64,000 nt of DNA. Origin: Novosphingobium guangzhouense (GTDB lineage: Bacteria > Pseudomonadota > Alphaproteobacteria > Sphingomonadales > Sphingomonadaceae). Below the pieces are notes generated by a model. That model saw nothing but the letters and a program-made list of their open reading frames with translations. It did not search any database and had not been told where the DNA came from. The stretch lies in NCBI RefSeq assembly GCF_002896965.1, contig NZ_LYMM01000014.1:62001-126000 (forward strand), in the 5' to 3' direction. Positions within the stretch are counted from its first letter, which is position 1, and each line of letters begins with the position of its first letter. A program made the position numbers and the translations under genes. Of the stretch, positions 52,473 through 60,013 are shown one piece after another.

Positions 52473-52512
52473 GGCCGGGGAGGCGTCAGGCTTCCCCGGC
52501 CTCTTTCTTTTT
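52473..52512 (+). terminator. Rho-independent terminator after DUF736
   Basis: GGCCGGGGA and TCCCCGGCC form the stem, followed by CTCTTTCTTTTT. It lies 24 bases after the DUF736 stop. Confidence 0.75.
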
Positions 52513-52532
52513 CGCCCATGAGGAGACATCCC

Positions 52533-52814
52533 ATGCGCCGCTCTTCATTGCATTCTTCCGCCCCGTTGACCGACCTTGCCGCGCTCTCCGCGGCGATCAT
52601 GGCCAGCCCCTCGATCCGCGACCTGCTCGCGCGGCATGTCGATACCGCGTCCCACGTGCCGGACATTCCGGCCGGCATCACCTGCGGCGAGATCATCGCC
52701 GCCATCTACGACCTGCTCGAGAATACGCCGCTCGCGCCGCACGCGGCCGGGATCGTCGATGCCGTCCTGACACGCGCGACATTCGTCGCGCCCGCCCGGG
52801 CGAGCAGGCACTGA
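52533..52814 (+). CDS. Small unknown protein
   Basis: A 93-residue protein. The ATG has GAGGAGA upstream; one five codons earlier is possible. Its middle (I-T-C-G-E-I-I-A-A-I-Y-D-L-L-E-N-T-P-L) resembles the N-terminal helical part of the DUF2493 genes next to it (I-A-T-I-F-D-L-L-T-D-T-R-L), so it may be a stand-alone copy of that module. Confidence 0.65.
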   Translation: MRRSSLHSSAPLTDLAALSAAIMASPSIRDLLARHVDTASHVPDIPAGITCGEIIAAIYDLLENTPLAPHAAGIVDAVLTRATFVAPARASRH

Positions 52815-52900
52815 CCCGGCACGATACCCATGCAGGGCCGCGGCGCTACCCTCGCGTTCGCGGCCCTTCTCCTTTTGCCCCCCTGACAGGGAGAAGTTCC

Positions 52901-53911
52901 ATGAGCCACGACCATTCGCGCAGCATCAGCCGCTTCGCTGACCTGCCCGCGCTGTTCGCCGAAGTGACCGCGACCCCGGAATTCCAGCGCGCGTTCGGCG
53001 ATCCGATCCCCCTCTCGATCATCAGCCCGGGGGATGAACCGGGCGAACACGACATGCCCGAGCCACTCCACGCACAGGCCGATTGCGCCGGGGTTATCGC
53101 CACCATCTTCGACCTTCTGACCGACACCCGCCTCGATGCGCTTGCCCCCGAGATCGCATGGGGCATGGTGAACAGCTTCCATTTCGTCGCCGGAAAGCTC
53201 GAACGGCAGGAAGACCTGCTGGCCGACGAACTGCGCGACATGATGCGCCGCTCCGACCTTTCCGAGGTGTTTAACACCGAGCTCGAAGAGAAGCAGCTGC
53301 TGTGCCAGTCGCTGTCCGAACAGCGCGAAGCGGTCGAGTGCATGCGGGACTATGCGGCCGATACCTTCCGCGTGCTTTCGGGCCGTCCCTGGTCGCCTGC
53401 GCGCGGTTCGCGGGTCTCGAAGGTCGCTACCGCCACGCAGGTCGCGATACAGGACTTCCTGCGCGCCCGGGAACTCGCCGAGCGCGAGCGCTATCGCCCG
53501 CGTGGCCCGATCGTCGTCGCCTCGGGCCATGCCGAATGGCATGACTGGCAGATCCTGTGGGACCGGCTCGACGCGATCCTCGCGCGGATCCCGCACATGA
53601 CGCTGGTGACCACCGCGCAGCGTAAGGGCTTCGACGCGATCGTGGCCTCGTGGGCGGGGAGCCGCGAGGTTCAGCTCGTCACCTACTCGATGATGGGCGC
53701 GGGGCGCGGCGCGCCCTTTGCCCGTAATCGCAAGCTGGTCGAACTGAAACCTGTCGAAGCCGTGCTGGGCGAGGGCTCGGGCATTCAGGCGAACCTCTAT
53801 CAGGCGCTGCGAAAGGTCGGGGTTCCGATCCATGCCTTCCGAAAGGCCGATCAGGCACCCGCCGAGAAGATCACCGCGCTTCCGCGGGGCCGCTCTCGCC
53901 GAGTAGCCTGA
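52901..53911 (+). CDS. DUF2493/SLOG-type protein, copy 1
   Basis: A 336-residue protein. An N-terminal helical region (D-L-P-A-L-F-A-E-V-T, then A-W-G-M-V-N-S-F-H-F-V-A-G-K-L) precedes a C-terminal Rossmann-like SLOG domain of the DUF2493 type (G-P-I-V-V-A-S-G-H-A, then T-T-A-Q-R-K-G-F-D-A-I-V-A-S-W-A, then G-E-G-S-G). SLOG domains bind nucleotides or nucleotide-derived signals. A near relative lies at 55665, beyond an IS element. A terminator follows. Confidence 0.82.
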   Translation: MSHDHSRSISRFADLPALFAEVTATPEFQRAFGDPIPLSIISPGDEPGEHDMPEPLHAQADCAGVIATIFDLLTDTRLDALAPEIAWGMVNSFHFVAGKLERQEDLLADELRDMMRRSDLSEVFNTELEEKQLLCQSLSEQREAVECMRDYAADTFRVLSGRPWSPARGSRVSKVATATQVAIQDFLRARELAERERYRPRGPIVVASGHAEWHDWQILWDRLDAILARIPHMTLVTTAQRKGFDAIVASWAGSREVQLVTYSMMGAGRGAPFARNRKLVELKPVEAVLGEGSGIQANLYQALRKVGVPIHAFRKADQAPAEKITALPRGRSRRVA

Positions 53912-53937
53912 GATCGAAGTCTCAGCGCATTTTTCGA

Positions 53938-53965
53938 GGGACGGCGCGCCGCGCCGTCCCCCTTT
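53938..53965 (+). terminator. Rho-independent terminator at the left edge of the IS110-family element
   Basis: GGGACGGCGC and GCGCCGTCCC pair around a 3-base loop, followed by CCTTT. It ends copy 1 of the DUF2493 genes. The IS element begins at its T-run, as is common for IS elements that target terminators or palindromes. Confidence 0.7.
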
Positions 53966-55195
53966 ATGGATGGCTCGCCCCTTAACTAGGCGTTGTTGTC
54001 TTACGGCAGCAGGTCGTTTGAGGAAGGAGCAAGGGTCATGGACATATCGGTTCTCGGGATTGATCTGGGCAAGAACAGCTGCAGCGTGGTCGGGCTGGAT
54101 GCGACGGGCAAGGTCGTTGTGCGACGGCGGATGCGACGCGAGACGGTTATCACCTATGCTGCGAGCCTGCCGGCCTGCGCCGTGGCAATGGAGGCTTGCT
54201 GCGGCGCTCATCACATCGGCCGGGCGCTGGCACGACAAGGCCATGCCGTGCGGTTGATGTCGCCGGAATATGTCCGCCCTTACGTCAAGGCGCAGAAGAA
54301 CGATGATCGCGATGCCGAGGGGATTGCGGAAGCGGCGACACGCCCGACGATGCGGTTTGTGGAGCTGAAGACCGAGGAGCAACTCGACATGCAGACGTTG
54401 CACCGCATTCGCGATCAGCTCGTCGGTGACCGTACCTCGCTGATGAACCAGATAAGAAGCATTCTCTTCGAACGTGGCTATATCGTTCCGCAAGGGCGTG
54501 CAAAGCTTGCCGCTCGCCTCGGTGAGATGCTGGATGGCGACGAGCCAGTGCTTAGTCCTCGCATCCACCGGCTCGTCTGCGACATGCGTCTGCGCTGGAT
54601 TGCCCTTGATGAGCGGATTGCAGATCTCGATGCCGAGTTCACCGAGGCTGCTCACTCAGATGAGCGGATGCGGCGGCTGCTGACCATCCCCGGTATCGGT
54701 GCACTCAACGCGACCGCGCTGGTGGCAGCGGTCGGAGATGCCCGATCATTCGGCCGTGGTCGGGATCTTGCTGCCTGGCTGGGGTTGGTACCGCGCCAGG
54801 CGACTACCGGGGGCAAGCCGCGACTGCTCGGCATCACTAAACGCGGGAGCCGCTATCTGCGCAAGAACCTGATCCAGGGCGCCCGTTCGTCGCTGCCAAC
54901 GATGAGCAAGAGTGATACGCGACTGGGCGCCTGGCTGCGGGGATTGCTGGCGCGCTCCCACCCCAATACCGTCGTGGTGGCGCTGGCAGCCAAGATGGCG
55001 CGCATCGTTTGGGCGCTGCTGCGTCACGAACGCACCTACGAACCAGTCGCACTAGCGGCGTGAACGAGATCGGCCGATGCGGCGTGCACCGGCCAGATGA
55101 TGTCTGCGGGAGGTGAGTGACAGATGGCCTGACAGTCGACCGGTGTCCTGGAACCCTACGGCGTAAAATGGCACCCGATGCCGGCCCCTTTATGA
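53958..55195 (+). mobile_element. IS110-family (IS1111-group) insertion sequence
   Basis: The transposase is of the IS1111 type. The ten bases CCCCTTTATG occur at 53959-53968 and again at 55185-55194, which I take as the repeated core at the two edges, giving an element of about 1.24 kb. No flanking terminal inverted repeats are visible, as expected for IS110 relatives. In this group the guide (bridge) RNA is generally thought to come from the noncoding end, here the 120 bases after the transposase stop. Boundaries are approximate. Confidence 0.6.
54038..55063 (+). CDS. IS110-family transposase (IS1111 group)
   Basis: A 341-residue transposase starting at an ATG with AAGGAG upstream. The N-terminal RuvC-like DEDD domain shows G-I-D-L-G-K-N and M-E-A-C-C-G-A-H-H, then K-N-D-D-R-D-A-E-G-I. 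The C-terminal part has the family signature I-P-G-I-G, L-A-A-W-L-G-L-V-P-R-Q and T-K-R-G-S-R-Y-L-R, including the Ser nucleophile region. Full length, so the element may be active. Confidence 0.93.
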   Translation: MDISVLGIDLGKNSCSVVGLDATGKVVVRRRMRRETVITYAASLPACAVAMEACCGAHHIGRALARQGHAVRLMSPEYVRPYVKAQKNDDRDAEGIAEAATRPTMRFVELKTEEQLDMQTLHRIRDQLVGDRTSLMNQIRSILFERGYIVPQGRAKLAARLGEMLDGDEPVLSPRIHRLVCDMRLRWIALDERIADLDAEFTEAAHSDERMRRLLTIPGIGALNATALVAAVGDARSFGRGRDLAAWLGLVPRQATTGGKPRLLGITKRGSRYLRKNLIQGARSSLPTMSKSDTRLGAWLRGLLARSHPNTVVVALAAKMARIVWALLRHERTYEPVALAA

Positions 55196-55664
55196 GGACC
55201 AGGACGCGCGGATCTCCATCTTGGCCAACAGCAGCATGCTGAAAGGCCGGATACGTTTTCGCAGACTGATCAGATCGTCAGACACAAACCGCTTGCCGAC
55301 GGGGCGAGCCATACGTTTTTGCGCAAGGGGCGTGCCGGGCCGCGAGGTCGCGGGCGCTCCACTGAGAGGCAGGCGCCTGGAGGCACCCGTTGCGAATCAG
55401 GGGCATCGAGCCCCAGATTCGCAAAGCCTCTTCTCTCTCTCAAGAATTCCAATCGTGGCACGGGACCGCGCCGGCCTCAAGGACGACGGGGCCCCACCAT
55501 TTTTCCGGGCGGGTCGGGCGTCATGCTTCCATTCGGGCAATGTGGCCGCCCGGAAAAATCGTGACCCCCATCGCCGGCTGCGCCGGTCGCTCCGCGATCC
55601 TTGACCCCGCCGCTCGAAGCCCGTGCCCAGGGGGGAACCTCTTTCGTTTCTACAGGAGGTTCCC
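55196..55664. other. Noncoding gap right of the IS110-family element
   Basis: About 470 bases without a supported gene. It carries a long perfect inverted repeat (55499-55559, separate entry) and ends in the promoter/leader of the second DUF2493 gene, whose ATG follows AGGAGG. Part of it may be old IS flank. Confidence 0.5.
55499..55559. repeat. 14-bp perfect inverted repeat, strong hairpin
   Basis: ATTTTTCCGGGCGG (55499-55512) and CCGCCCGGAAAAAT (55546-55559) are exact reverse complements around a 33-base loop. The A/T-G/C blocks look like a bidirectional terminator: each strand would give a GC stem followed by T-run. It lies 106 bases before the second DUF2493 gene. Confidence 0.65.
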
Positions 55665-56648
55665 ATGACGAAGATCCACCGCAGCGTCCGCCCGTTCTCC
55701 GACATCGCCGAATTCATCGCGCACGAGACGATGGCGGGCGCCACCGACGACTTCCACGCTGCCTTCTCCTCCGATCTCGACGGGGTCCGCATCGGGCGCG
55801 GCGAGGAGGAGATGGCGACCGACATGCCCGATCCGCGCGAAGCCCAGCTTGCCGTCGAGCTGATCGTCACGACCCTCTTCGACCTGCTGCGCGACACGCG
55901 GCTGCAGCCTGCCGCCGAGCGCCTCGCATGGGGCATCGTGAACAGTTTCCATCACGTCGCCGACCAGTGGCAGGGGCAGGCCGATAAGGCGACGCGCGAG
56001 GTTCAGGACCTGCTGCGGCGCGCCGACGGCAGCGAAATCCACGGCGTCGAACTCGAGCAGGCACAGGGCGAACTCGAATTCCTCGACGAAGCCACCGACG
56101 CGCTGCGGTGCATGCGCGACCATGCCGCCGACGTCTTCCACACCGAAACCGGACGGCCGTGGTCGGCACCGAAGGGGTCGCTGGTCTCGAGTAAGCGCAC
56201 CGCCTCGGTCATCGCCGCCACCGATTTCCTGGCCGCCCGCCGCCAGCGCCGCACTGACGCGCATAACCCGCAGGGACCCATCGTGATCTTCTCCGGCGGC
56301 GCGGACTGCTGGTTTGACGACCGCCTGATCTGGGCGAAACTCGACGACGCGAAATCCCGGAACCCGGCGATGGTGCTGGCGACGACCGCACAGGATAAGG
56401 GATGCGACGCGATGGCCGCAGCGTGGGCCGCCTCGCGTAAGGTGAAGCTCATCACGTTCCGCCTCAGCGCCAAGCTGGGGAAGAGGGCGGGGTTCGTCCG
56501 GAACGAGCAGATGGTCGGACTGCGACCCGTCGAGGCGCTGGTCTGCGAAGGGTCGGGCCTGCAGTCCCACCTCGCGCGCCTCGTGAAGGAGAAGCGTATC
56601 CCGGCGCGGTTCGTGAGGCTCAGCGATCAGGGGTGGGAGGCACAGTGA
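55665..56648 (+). CDS. DUF2493/SLOG-type protein, copy 2
   Basis: A 327-residue paralogue of the protein at 52901. Order of parts is the same: N-terminal helical region (L-A-W-G-I-V-N-S-F-H-H-V-A-D), a linker (T-G-R-P-W-S-A-P-K-G-S-L-V-S), and the SLOG domain (G-P-I-V-I-F-S-G-G-A, T-T-A-Q-D-K-G-C-D-A-M-A, C-E-G-S-G-L-Q). AGGAGG precedes its ATG. The two genes probably arose by duplication, later separated by the IS element. Confidence 0.82.
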   Translation: MTKIHRSVRPFSDIAEFIAHETMAGATDDFHAAFSSDLDGVRIGRGEEEMATDMPDPREAQLAVELIVTTLFDLLRDTRLQPAAERLAWGIVNSFHHVADQWQGQADKATREVQDLLRRADGSEIHGVELEQAQGELEFLDEATDALRCMRDHAADVFHTETGRPWSAPKGSLVSSKRTASVIAATDFLAARRQRRTDAHNPQGPIVIFSGGADCWFDDRLIWAKLDDAKSRNPAMVLATTAQDKGCDAMAAAWAASRKVKLITFRLSAKLGKRAGFVRNEQMVGLRPVEALVCEGSGLQSHLARLVKEKRIPARFVRLSDQGWEAQ

Positions 56649-56929
56649 GGTTCCGCCAGAGGATCGGTCCGGTTCGCCGGGCCGGTCCTCATTTCCTTTT
56701 ATCAAGCGTAGCTCTCGCCCCCGCTCAGGGACCCGCAGGCGGGTCCGTCGCGGGCGCGATGCGGGACCGCGAGGCGGTCCCGGCCTCCTGCGCGCGGCTT
56801 CGCCGTGCTCGTCGCAGGGACACCCTCCGGGTGCGGTCTGGGCGGGGTTGGCTGAGGGGGCTTGGCCCGCGTCCGCCACCAGAGGAGAGGAGGGCAGAGA
56901 GGGGTGGCTCATTCGAGGAGATTAAAGCC

Positions 56930-57451
56930 ATGTCCGAGCATCTGCACCTCTCTAATTCGGCCGTCTTCATTTCCGGATCGCGCGCCATTACCGCACTGCC
57001 CGAACCTGTTATCGAACGCATCGACGGTTTCCTGTACCGCGCGCTTCCCATCTGGATCGGGGATGCGCACGGCGTCGATCGCTTGGTCCAGCGCCTTCTT
57101 TCCGATCGCGATATCGCTGCTGTCAGGGTCTACTGTTCCGGCGAGGGACCCCGCCATAATCTGGGCGACTGGCCTGTCCGGAACATTCCGACTTCCGGCA
57201 GAAAGGGCACCGCCGCCTTCCATGCCGCGAAGGATATGGCAATGGCGCGCGATGCCGCCCTCGGTCTCGTGATCTGGGATGGTCGCAGCCGAGGCAGCCT
57301 TGCGAATATCCACCGGTTGGCGGCGCAGCGGCGCTTCATCATGATCTGGTTCGGGCCCGAAGCGCGGTTCATCACCCTGAGATCGGATTCCGACAGGGAC
57401 AGCTTTCTCGAGGCGCATCCCTGCCGGAACCTGGTGATGACCAGCGCGTGA
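56930..57451 (+). CDS. SLOG-like nucleotide-binding protein
   Basis: A 173-residue protein with GAGGAG before the ATG. It has a Rossmann-like pattern: A-V-F-I-S-G-S-R-A-I-T-A-L-P, then W-I-G-D-A-H-G-V-D-R, then G-L-V-I-W-D-G-R-S-R-G-S. This is the SLOG/DUF2493 layout (first strand with S-G-S-R, then G-D-A-G-V-D, then D-G-x-S-x-G). It is the third such gene in five kb. It may sense or process a nucleotide signal. Confidence 0.72.
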   Translation: MSEHLHLSNSAVFISGSRAITALPEPVIERIDGFLYRALPIWIGDAHGVDRLVQRLLSDRDIAAVRVYCSGEGPRHNLGDWPVRNIPTSGRKGTAAFHAAKDMAMARDAALGLVIWDGRSRGSLANIHRLAAQRRFIMIWFGPEARFITLRSDSDRDSFLEAHPCRNLVMTSA

Positions 57452-57694
57452 TCAGATCGCTGCCGGCAGTCCCTTAATCGCCGTCAGCGCCGCGCCGCCG
57501 CCTACCCGGACCGCCTGTGTGAGAAGCTCGCGGAATTCCCTTTCCGTGAGCTTCTCGACCGGCATCTCCGCGATCATAGCGGCATATTTGCCGCGCAGGG
57601 CACGGCGCGCGCTTTCCAGTTCATCGTTCATCTTGCGCTGGCGCGCTTCGAGATCGGCGAGCCGATCCCTTTCCGTTATCTTTGGCATGTCCAT
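57452..57694 (-). CDS. Small coiled-coil protein (TraC/DUF6437-like)
   Basis: An 80-residue protein. The ATG used has GGAAGGA upstream; the longer frame to 57889 is not coding-like. It starts with a charged coiled-coil (R-D-R-L-A-D-L-E-A-R-Q-R-K-M-N-D-E-L-E-S) and ends in an Ala/Gly helix (V-G-G-G-A-A-L-T-A-I-K-G). The build resembles small TraC/DUF6437-type proteins found near conjugation genes. Convergent with the SLOG gene. Confidence 0.6.
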   Translation of the reverse strand: MDMPKITERDRLADLEARQRKMNDELESARRALRGKYAAMIAEMPVEKLTEREFRELLTQAVRVGGGAALTAIKGLPAAI

Positions 57695-57878
57695 CGTCCT
57701 TCCCCGATGGCCTGCCCGTCGCTCGCGACTGTGCCACATCGACGGACCGGCGCAAGCGGGGATTGCCGCTTCCTGCGGAACCGGCGGGGCGTCGCGCCTG
57801 GCCACTTCTCCACCGACCCATCCCATCCATCGGCCCGCGGTGCCTGTCGTCCGCGGACACCCCCATGAGGAGGCTTCC

Positions 57879-58226
57879 ATGCTCACCATCGAACCCGATT
57901 ACGACCGTTTCGTCGAAACCTATGAACCGCATTACTTCCAGGCGCAGGCGAGGGGGTTCGCTCTCATCCGCCGGATCGAGCGCCACCTCAAACGGGCTAA
58001 TTCCTACGCGGGCCAGTACTATGGTTACACCGATCACGAGACCGGCGACTTCGTGATCACCGGCGAGTGCGACGAGGAATACGAGGCGGAATGGAACCGG
58101 GCTTCGGAGCTCGCCCGGATAGCTGCCCGCTCCAATGCGTATCGGATCATCCGGGCACAGGGCCGTGACGACGAGGCGGCCATGCTCATCCTGGAAGCGC
58201 ACGCGTTGGTCGCCCAGCAGGGCTGA
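57879..58226 (+). CDS. Unknown backbone protein, last before the terminator
   Basis: A 115-residue acidic protein rich in aromatic residues (Y-E-P-H-Y-F-Q-A-Q-A, then Y-A-G-Q-Y-Y-G-Y-T-D-H-E-T). GAGGAGG lies before the ATG. It is predicted helical and soluble. No family is recognised. A strong terminator follows directly. Confidence 0.7.
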   Translation: MLTIEPDYDRFVETYEPHYFQAQARGFALIRRIERHLKRANSYAGQYYGYTDHETGDFVITGECDEEYEAEWNRASELARIAARSNAYRIIRAQGRDDEAAMLILEAHALVAQQG

Positions 58227-58237
58227 TCACATACCCC

Positions 58238-58269
58238 GGGACCGGGCCTGATGCCCGGTCCCTTTTTTT
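58238..58269 (+). terminator. Strong rho-independent terminator
   Basis: GGGACCGGGC and GCCCGGTCCC pair around CTGAT and are followed by seven Ts. It closes the last clear backbone gene. Confidence 0.9.
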
Positions 58270-58290
58270 GCTTTCGGGGAGATCCCACCC

Positions 58291-58470
58291 ATGAACGCCA
58301 TCCCTCAAACCTCCTCGCCACGCACCACCGCGAAACTGCAGCAAGGGTGCCCCGCCCCTGCCGGTGCGAGGCTGCGCAGCGCGAGCGCGCTGCGTAAGGC
58401 GGGACGCACGGCGCGAGGCCGTTTTGTAATGGACCCTACGCACGGGTGCTGCGGGCCCATTAGGCTGTAA
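58291..58470 (+). pseudogene. 5' end of an interrupted backbone gene
   Basis: A frame begins 22 bases after the terminator with a plausible leader (GGGGAG) and reads M-N-A-I-P-Q-T-S-S-P-R, then Arg/Ala-rich residues for about 40 codons, before losing coding character near 58430 and ending at 58470. It fits a gene cut at the edge of the backbone. The identity is unknown. Confidence 0.4.
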
Positions 58471-58920
58471 AAACAAGGGTATATGGCCGTAATACGCGTA
58501 TGCCTCAGTTCCAGCGGAGCGTCGTACGCCGACCACGGCACCGACGAGGGCGGTGCTATCCCATTGAGTTAACGTGAGATATCTTGTGGTACGCGTCCTG
58601 CGCGGATTCAGGATCTGTTCGACCGATACCTTCATCAAAAGGCCTGGACTCGCTGCTGCATGACCGAGATCATGGTGTCCTCGCTCCAGCAGGAATACCT
58701 CTCCGCCAGCATCGGAGCGCGAGGCACTTGAGCGCCAACTCGAAGCCTTGCAACGCGATATCCATCGATTGCAACTCGAGCATGAGTTCCTCATGCGTTG
58801 AGCCTCAACGGGTGAGCAGCGCCTTACCGAAACGCCATGCGAGAAGAATTTTTGGAACGCTAAGCCATTCCCATTTCTCGATCCCAAACGGGATAGCTGC
58901 GGCCGTCCCTTTGAGTGTTC
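58471..58920. other. Scrambled junction with a transposase fragment
   Basis: About 450 bases without an intact gene. Around 58721-58801 (+) a short frame reads E-A-L-E-R-Q-L-E-A-L-Q-R-D-I-H-R-L-Q-L-E then stop, like the end of an IS3-type OrfA coiled-coil. It is preceded by unrelated sequence. This looks like a recombination scar between backbone and neighbouring DNA. Confidence 0.45.
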
Positions 58921-58940
58921 CTAGGGTCAGGACTCGTTGA

Positions 58941-59330
58941 TCACAGCCAGAAGATGACGGTGGCAGCGAGGGTAACGGCGGAGAAGAAGGCGGTCGGGCA
59001 GCGATCGTAGCGGGTGGCGACGCGGCGCCAGTCTTTGAGGCGGCCGAACATGATCTCGATGCGGCTGCGGCGCCGATAGCGGCGCTTGTCATACCTGACG
59101 GGCTCGTTGCGTGATCGCCGACCCGGGATGCATGGCTGAATGCCCTTTGCTTGGAGAGCGTCCCTGAACCAGTCGGCGTCATAGCCGCGATCGCCAAGTA
59201 GCCACTGCGCCTTGGGCATGTCGTCGAGCAGCGCTGCCGCTCCGGTGTAGTCGCTGACTTGGCCAGCGGTCATGAAGAAGCTCAAAGGCCGGCCGTTCGC
59301 GTCGGCGACGGCGTGGAGCTTGGTGTTCAT
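58941..59330 (-). CDS. IS5-family transposase, second frame
   Basis: 129 residues from the first internal Met, with the coding sense extending back to about 59368. It carries catalytic Asp and Glu of the DDE domain: D-R-G-Y-D-A-D-W-F and R-S-R-I-E-I-M-F-G-R-L-K-D-W-R. It is made as a fusion with the first frame by a -1 slip at the A/G run near 59370 (AAAAAGGGG). Confidence 0.85.
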   Translation of the reverse strand: MNTKLHAVADANGRPLSFFMTAGQVSDYTGAAALLDDMPKAQWLLGDRGYDADWFRDALQAKGIQPCIPGRRSRNEPVRYDKRRYRRRSRIEIMFGRLKDWRRVATRYDRCPTAFFSAVTLAATVIFWL

Positions 59331-59350
59331 GCCGCCTTTGGTGCGCCCGA

Positions 59351-59698
59351 TCAGGCGACCAAGATCCCCTTTTTAACCCGCAGACTCAAGGCCGTGCGGT
59401 GCGCCTTCAGGTAAGTCGCGTCGATCATGACCGTCTTCGGCTCGGCACCTTTCGCCGCCAGCCCCTCCATCATGCGCGTGAACACGCCTGCCTCACCCCA
59501 GCGCTTCCACCGATTGTAGAGCGTCTTGTGCGAACCGTAGGCGGCGGGTGCATCTCGCCAGCGCAGCCCGTTCTTGTTGACGAACACGATGCCACTCAGC
59601 ACCCGCCGATCATCCACGCGCGGCTTGCCGTGGCTCCTGGGGAAGAACGGCCGCAGCCGCTCCATCTGCTCATCAGTCAGCCAAAACAGATCGCTCAT
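59351..59698 (-). CDS. IS5-family transposase, first frame
   Basis: A 115-residue N-terminal part with the family DUF4096-type helix-turn-helix (L-T-D-E-Q-M-E-R-L-R-P-F-F-P, then G-L-R-W-R-D-A-P, then Y-N-R-W-K-R-W). It includes the first catalytic Asp (V-M-I-D-A-T-Y-L-K-A-H-R-T-A). It ends after L-R-V-K-K-G-I-L-V-A, while the -1 frame continues D-L-G-R-L-I-G-R-T-K-G-G, so frameshifting is expected. Confidence 0.88.
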   Translation of the reverse strand: MSDLFWLTDEQMERLRPFFPRSHGKPRVDDRRVLSGIVFVNKNGLRWRDAPAAYGSHKTLYNRWKRWGEAGVFTRMMEGLAAKGAEPKTVMIDATYLKAHRTALSLRVKKGILVA

Positions 59699-59761
59699 TC
59701 CGGTCTCCTTGCGGAGCCTGAATCAGATCGTGACGCTCACATCAATGGGTCCTGACCCTAG

Positions 59762-59908
59762 CGGATGTATCCGCCGCAATTCGGGCGGAGCAAGCAAGGT
59801 CTTTGGATTACGTTCGTAACGTACGATTTCGTATGGTATCTCAAGTTCTTCAAGAGCCCAAAGAATGCGCTGCGATCGGCTGTTTTCGAGATGATGAACT
59901 ATAATCAT
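59762..59908 (-). pseudogene. Glutathione S-transferase, N-terminal fragment cut by the IS
   Basis: About 49 residues remain: M-I-I-V-H-H-L-E-N-S-R-S-Q-R-I-L-W-A-L-E then E-I-P-Y-E-I-V-R-Y-E-R, the thioredoxin-fold start of a GST with the Ser of N-S-R-S. The frame then runs into the IS border. No C-terminal part is found on the other side of the IS. The remaining bases to 60013 show nothing else. Confidence 0.85.
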
Positions 59909-60013
59909 TTCCGACACTCTTGATGAGCGGCTGACTTTCAAGGCAGTCGACGTACTTTGAAATTGCTGCACGTGCTGATTTAACCAGAATCAAGCGTTGT
60001 GTGCAGGGTGGGA

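Larger units (their letters stand above)
58921..59761 (-). mobile_element. IS5-family insertion sequence (IS427-like) with CTAG ends
   Basis: The ends are clear inverted repeats: CTAGGGTCAGGAC at 58921 and its complement ending at 59761, matching over 21 bases with two mismatches. CTAG at each border could be the target duplication. The 841-bp element holds two overlapping transposase frames on the minus strand. It cut a glutathione S-transferase gene. Confidence 0.85.

Noticed and set aside
52706..54655. A 649-codon open frame on the minus strand
   Set aside because: It is antisense to the DUF2493 and transposase genes and crosses the IS border, so it cannot be an old gene.
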